From assembly GCA_017934425.1 (NCBI GenBank), contig JAGBJO010000032.1, forward strand, positions 1 to 49,298: a stretch of DNA of 49,298 nucleotides. Direction: 5' to 3'. A program made the translations under genes and the position numbers. Positions within the stretch are counted from its first letter, which is position 1; the number at the start of each line of letters is the position of its first letter. Shown piece by piece: positions 46,686 to 49,298 of the stretch. Source of the DNA: Ruminococcus sp. Its GTDB lineage: Bacteria; Bacillota; Clostridia; Oscillospirales; Ruminococcaceae. The notes beneath the pieces were generated by a model that did not search any database, had not been told where the DNA came from, and was given only the letters and a program-made list of their open reading frames with translations.

Positions 46686-49124
46686 ATGAGTATTAGGATC
46701 GCACTTGCCGGCAACCCTAACTGCGGCAAGACCACTCTCTTTAATGCTCTCACAGGCTCAAACCAGTTCGTTGGTAACTGGCCCGGTGTTACTGTTGAGA
46801 AAAAAGAGGGTAAACTGAAAAAACATGATGGCGTGGTCATCACCGACCTGCCGGGTATCTATTCCCTGTCACCGTACACCCTTGAGGAAGTTGTTGCAAG
46901 AAACTACCTTATCGGTGAGCGCCCTGACGCTATACTTAACATCATTGACGGTACTAACCTTGAGAGAAACCTGTATCTTACAACTCAGCTTGCTGAGGTA
47001 GGTATCCCTATGGTCATCGCTATCAATATGATGGACGTTGTAAAGAAGAACGGAGATAAGATCAATATCGGCGAACTTTCCAAGAAGCTCAGCTGCCGCA
47101 TCGTTGAGATTTCAGCGCTGAAGGGCGAGGGCATCGAGGAAGCTGCTGAGGCTGCGATCGAGGCAGCTAAGGCTGGAAAGACCGTTCCCCTGCACACCTT
47201 CTCAGGCCCTCTGGAGCATACCCTTGCTCACCTTGAGGAAGCTGCCGTTCACGATCTCCCTGAGGAGCAGCAGCGCTGGTACGCTGTAAAGCTGTTCGAG
47301 CGTGACGAAAAGGCTACCGAAAGCCTGAACCTGTCCGAGAGCGTAAAGAAGCACATCGAGGACGATATTGCTGCCGTTGAAAAGGAAATGGACGACGACG
47401 CTGAGTCTATAATCACAAACGAGAGATACGAATATATCGCAAAGATCATCAAGGACTGCTACAAGAAAAAGTCCGCCGGCGCTCTTTCTACCTCCGACAA
47501 GATCGATAAGGTCGTTACTAACCGCTGGCTGGGTCTGCCTATATTCGCTATCGTTATGATAATCGTTTACTACATATCAGTTACTACCGTGGGTACATGG
47601 GTAACTGACTGGACTAACGACGGTCTGTTCGGTGACGGCTTCCACCTGTTCGGCATGAGCGGCGATTACGACGACGAGGTTGACAAGTGGGCTGAGGAGT
47701 TCGTATTCACTGAGGACGTTAAGAGCGTTGTCGATGCAGCAGTTGAGGACGAGAGCATCAAGGGTGCTGACGAGCTTCAGGGCGCTATCGAGGACGCTGA
47801 CTTCGGCGCTTTCGAGGAAGCTTACGGTTCATACGTTGACGAGTTCTACAAGAATGAGGAAAACGGCGGCGCTGTTTACGATATCGACGCTGCTCTCGGT
47901 GACGCTCTTGATGAGGAGGGCGAGTTCACTGCTCCTGATCCTGCTGAGTATGGCACATGGGTTCCCGGTGTACCGGTACTTGTTGAGGGGCTGCTTGATA
48001 AGATCGGCTGCGCTGAGTGGCTCAAGAGCCTTATCCTTGACGGTGTAGTCGGCGGTGTTGGCGCTGTACTGGGCTTCGTTCCCCAGATGCTCGTACTGTT
48101 CATATTCCTGGCATTCCTGGAAAGCTGCGGATATATGGCAAGAGTTGCATTCATCATGGACAGAATTTTCCGCCGCTTCGGTCTTTCAGGAAAGTCCTTT
48201 ATCCCGATCCTTATCGGTACAGGCTGCGGCGTTCCCGGTATCATGGCTTCCAGAACTATCGAGAACGAGCGTGACCGCCGTATGACTATCATGACAACAA
48301 CATTTATCCCCTGCGGCGCAAAGCTGCCTATCATCGCTATGATCTCCGTTGCACTGTTCGGCGGTGCATGGTGGGTAGGTCCGAGCGCTTACTTCATGGG
48401 TATGGCTTCTATCATCATCTCAGGTATCATGCTGAAAAAGACAAAGCCTTTCGCTGGTGACCCTGCACCTTTTGTAATGGAGCTTCCTGCTTACCATATG
48501 CCTACAGTAAGCAATATCCTCCGCTCAATGTGGGAGCGTGGCTGGTCATTCATCAAGAAGGCTGGCACAATTATCCTGCTTTCCTCTATCATCATCTGGG
48601 CTGGCTCAGTATTCGGCTGGCAGGAAGGCGCATCATTCGGCTTCTATCCTGATATGGAACTGGCTGATTCTATCCTCGGTCATATCGGTAACGCTATCAA
48701 GTGGATATTCGCTCCTCTGGGCTTCAACGACGCTGCTGCAACAGTTGCTACAGTTATGGGTCTTGTTGCTAAGGAGGAAGTTGTCGGAGTATTCGGCGTT
48801 CTGGACTTCGAGGGACTTACACCTCTTGCCGGTTACGCATTCCTGGCATTCAACCTGCTGTGTGCGCCTTGCTTCGCTGCTATCGGTGCTATGAAGCGTG
48901 AAATGAACAACGCTAAGTGGACATGGTTTGCAGTTGGTTATCAGTGTGTATTCGCATACGCTGTATCACTTATCATCTACCAGATCGGCGGTCTGTTTAC
49001 AGGCAATGTAAACGTCCTCGGACTTATCGTTGCAATTGCTCTGATCGCATTCATGATCTATATGCTGGTAAGACCTTACAAGGAAGCTACTAAGCTTACA
49101 AAGACTGTTAAGGTTACTCAGTAA
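46686..49124 (+). CDS. feoB: Ferrous iron transporter FeoB with enlarged acidic loop
   Basis: 812 residues. N-terminal G domain with GNPNCGKTTLFNALTG (G1), DLPGIYSLSPYT (G3) and INMMDVV (G4), helical GDI spacer to about 270, then the polytopic membrane part: first span about 286-305 (WLGLPIFAIVMIIVYYISV), gates SCGYMARVAFIMDRIF and GTGCGVPGIMASRTIENERDRR, and later spans to TGNVNVLGLIVAIALIAFMIYMLVRPY. Between the first span and the next (about residues 310-430) lies an acidic insertion of about 100 residues (DDEVDKWAEEFVFTEDVKSVVDAAVEDE...), which makes the protein longer than the usual 650-720 residues. AGTGAGGAAATTCAG precedes the ATG. Confidence 0.94.
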   Translation: MSIRIALAGNPNCGKTTLFNALTGSNQFVGNWPGVTVEKKEGKLKKHDGVVITDLPGIYSLSPYTLEEVVARNYLIGERPDAILNIIDGTNLERNLYLTTQLAEVGIPMVIAINMMDVVKKNGDKINIGELSKKLSCRIVEISALKGEGIEEAAEAAIEAAKAGKTVPLHTFSGPLEHTLAHLEEAAVHDLPEEQQRWYAVKLFERDEKATESLNLSESVKKHIEDDIAAVEKEMDDDAESIITNERYEYIAKIIKDCYKKKSAGALSTSDKIDKVVTNRWLGLPIFAIVMIIVYYISVTTVGTWVTDWTNDGLFGDGFHLFGMSGDYDDEVDKWAEEFVFTEDVKSVVDAAVEDESIKGADELQGAIEDADFGAFEEAYGSYVDEFYKNEENGGAVYDIDAALGDALDEEGEFTAPDPAEYGTWVPGVPVLVEGLLDKIGCAEWLKSLILDGVVGGVGAVLGFVPQMLVLFIFLAFLESCGYMARVAFIMDRIFRRFGLSGKSFIPILIGTGCGVPGIMASRTIENERDRRMTIMTTTFIPCGAKLPIIAMISVALFGGAWWVGPSAYFMGMASIIISGIMLKKTKPFAGDPAPFVMELPAYHMPTVSNILRSMWERGWSFIKKAGTIILLSSIIIWAGSVFGWQEGASFGFYPDMELADSILGHIGNAIKWIFAPLGFNDAAATVATVMGLVAKEEVVGVFGVLDFEGLTPLAGYAFLAFNLLCAPCFAAIGAMKREMNNAKWTWFAVGYQCVFAYAVSLIIYQIGGLFTGNVNVLGLIVAIALIAFMIYMLVRPYKEATKLTKTVKVTQ

Positions 49125-49160
49125 ACAAATTTACCCCTTCCTATAGTGATTCCCCGCTTT

Positions 49161-49298
49161 TTAAGGCAACACCGCACAGAGATTGCGGTGCAGATACGCA
49201 GTCAGATTTTTCGGCAGATTGTGCAGAAATTTTGCAGGCATACTGACGTATGTCAAAAAATTTATGTGCAAGATGCCGGGAAATATGCAAGTATATGC
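49161..49298. repeat. Start of repeat D, possible mobile-element end cut by the window edge
   Basis: TTAAGGCAACACCG repeats 35866-35879 exactly. It is followed by the hairpin CACCGCA/TGCGGTG (49170-49190) and by non-coding sequence with ATACTGACGTATGTCA-type internal symmetry, up to the window end. No ORF is visible in what remains. It could be the terminus of an insertion sequence or an intergenic repeat; the sequence stops before this can be decided. Confidence 0.4.

Noticed and set aside
1..49298. tRNA, rRNA or CRISPR genes
   Set aside because: Reading both strands I saw no TpsiC-loop/acceptor pattern, rRNA core motif or spaced repeat array; a tRNA scan would be decisive.

Overview
The window looks like a chromosomal segment of a fibre-degrading gut or rumen Firmicute of the Ruminococcus / Oscillospiraceae type. 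The pointers are a GH94 phosphorolytic enzyme of the cellobiose/cellodextrin phosphorylase class, a secreted protein ending in a type I dockerin, Thr/Ala-rich surface proteins, spoVG, DUF4250 and DUF4321 genes, and strong Gram-positive ribosome binding sites with TTGACA-N17-TATAAT promoters. Genus is inference; no rRNA or tRNA gene is present to confirm it.

Region 1 (1-2312) is the remnant of a mobilizable element: repeats at 27-102, a small ORF, five consecutive hairpins (489-617, candidate oriT), a MobV-type relaxase gene broken by an ATA in place of its start codon and an internal amber stop, and a small TnpV-like ORF ending at a terminator. Region 2 (2310-4320) is AT-rich and accessory. 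A zinc-ribbon protein with an endonuclease-like core and an approximately 310-nt gene-free, hairpin-rich transcription unit are fired back-to-back from two consensus promoters; a small winged-helix-like ORF faces them. This is the most unusual stretch of the window. A DUF11 surface-type protein and a block of dispersed repeats follow.

Region 3 (5777-18207) is core envelope and division biology. spoVG lies on the minus strand. On the plus strand is an operon murC-lexA-zapA-U32 protease-dut-DUF4321, then an operon mreB-mreC-mreD-PBP2-GyrI-like-rhodanese/TtcA fusion. Region 4 (18214-28036) holds a Nudix hydrolase with a small membrane protein, a YfhO family membrane protein, the GH94 phosphorylase, a patatin phospholipase with a lipoprotein, and a Thr/Ala-stalk secreted protein. 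Region 5 (28082-33643) is one minus-strand operon: two paralogous lipoproteins, pth and mfd. An acyl-CoA ligase/thioesterase pair follows on the plus strand.

Region 6 (35967-45778) is minus-strand regulation and surface biology: DUF4250 plus a dockerin/InlB-repeat protein; an ECF sigma factor with its membrane partner; a sugar-binding lipoprotein with a membrane GGDEF protein whose signature is degenerate, preceded by a structured leader; a glutamine-synthetase-like protein missing several metal ligands, paired with an ANTAR regulator whose receiver lacks its phosphoacceptor; and a transglutaminase-like lipoprotein. Region 7 (46048-49124) is the ferrous iron operon feoA-feoA-feoB with a DtxR-like operator at its promoter and an enlarged acidic insertion in FeoB. 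The last 140 bases begin a repeat, possibly the end of a mobile element, cut by the window edge.

Several families of dispersed intergenic repeats recur through the window; in two places one of them supplies the stop codon of the neighbouring gene.
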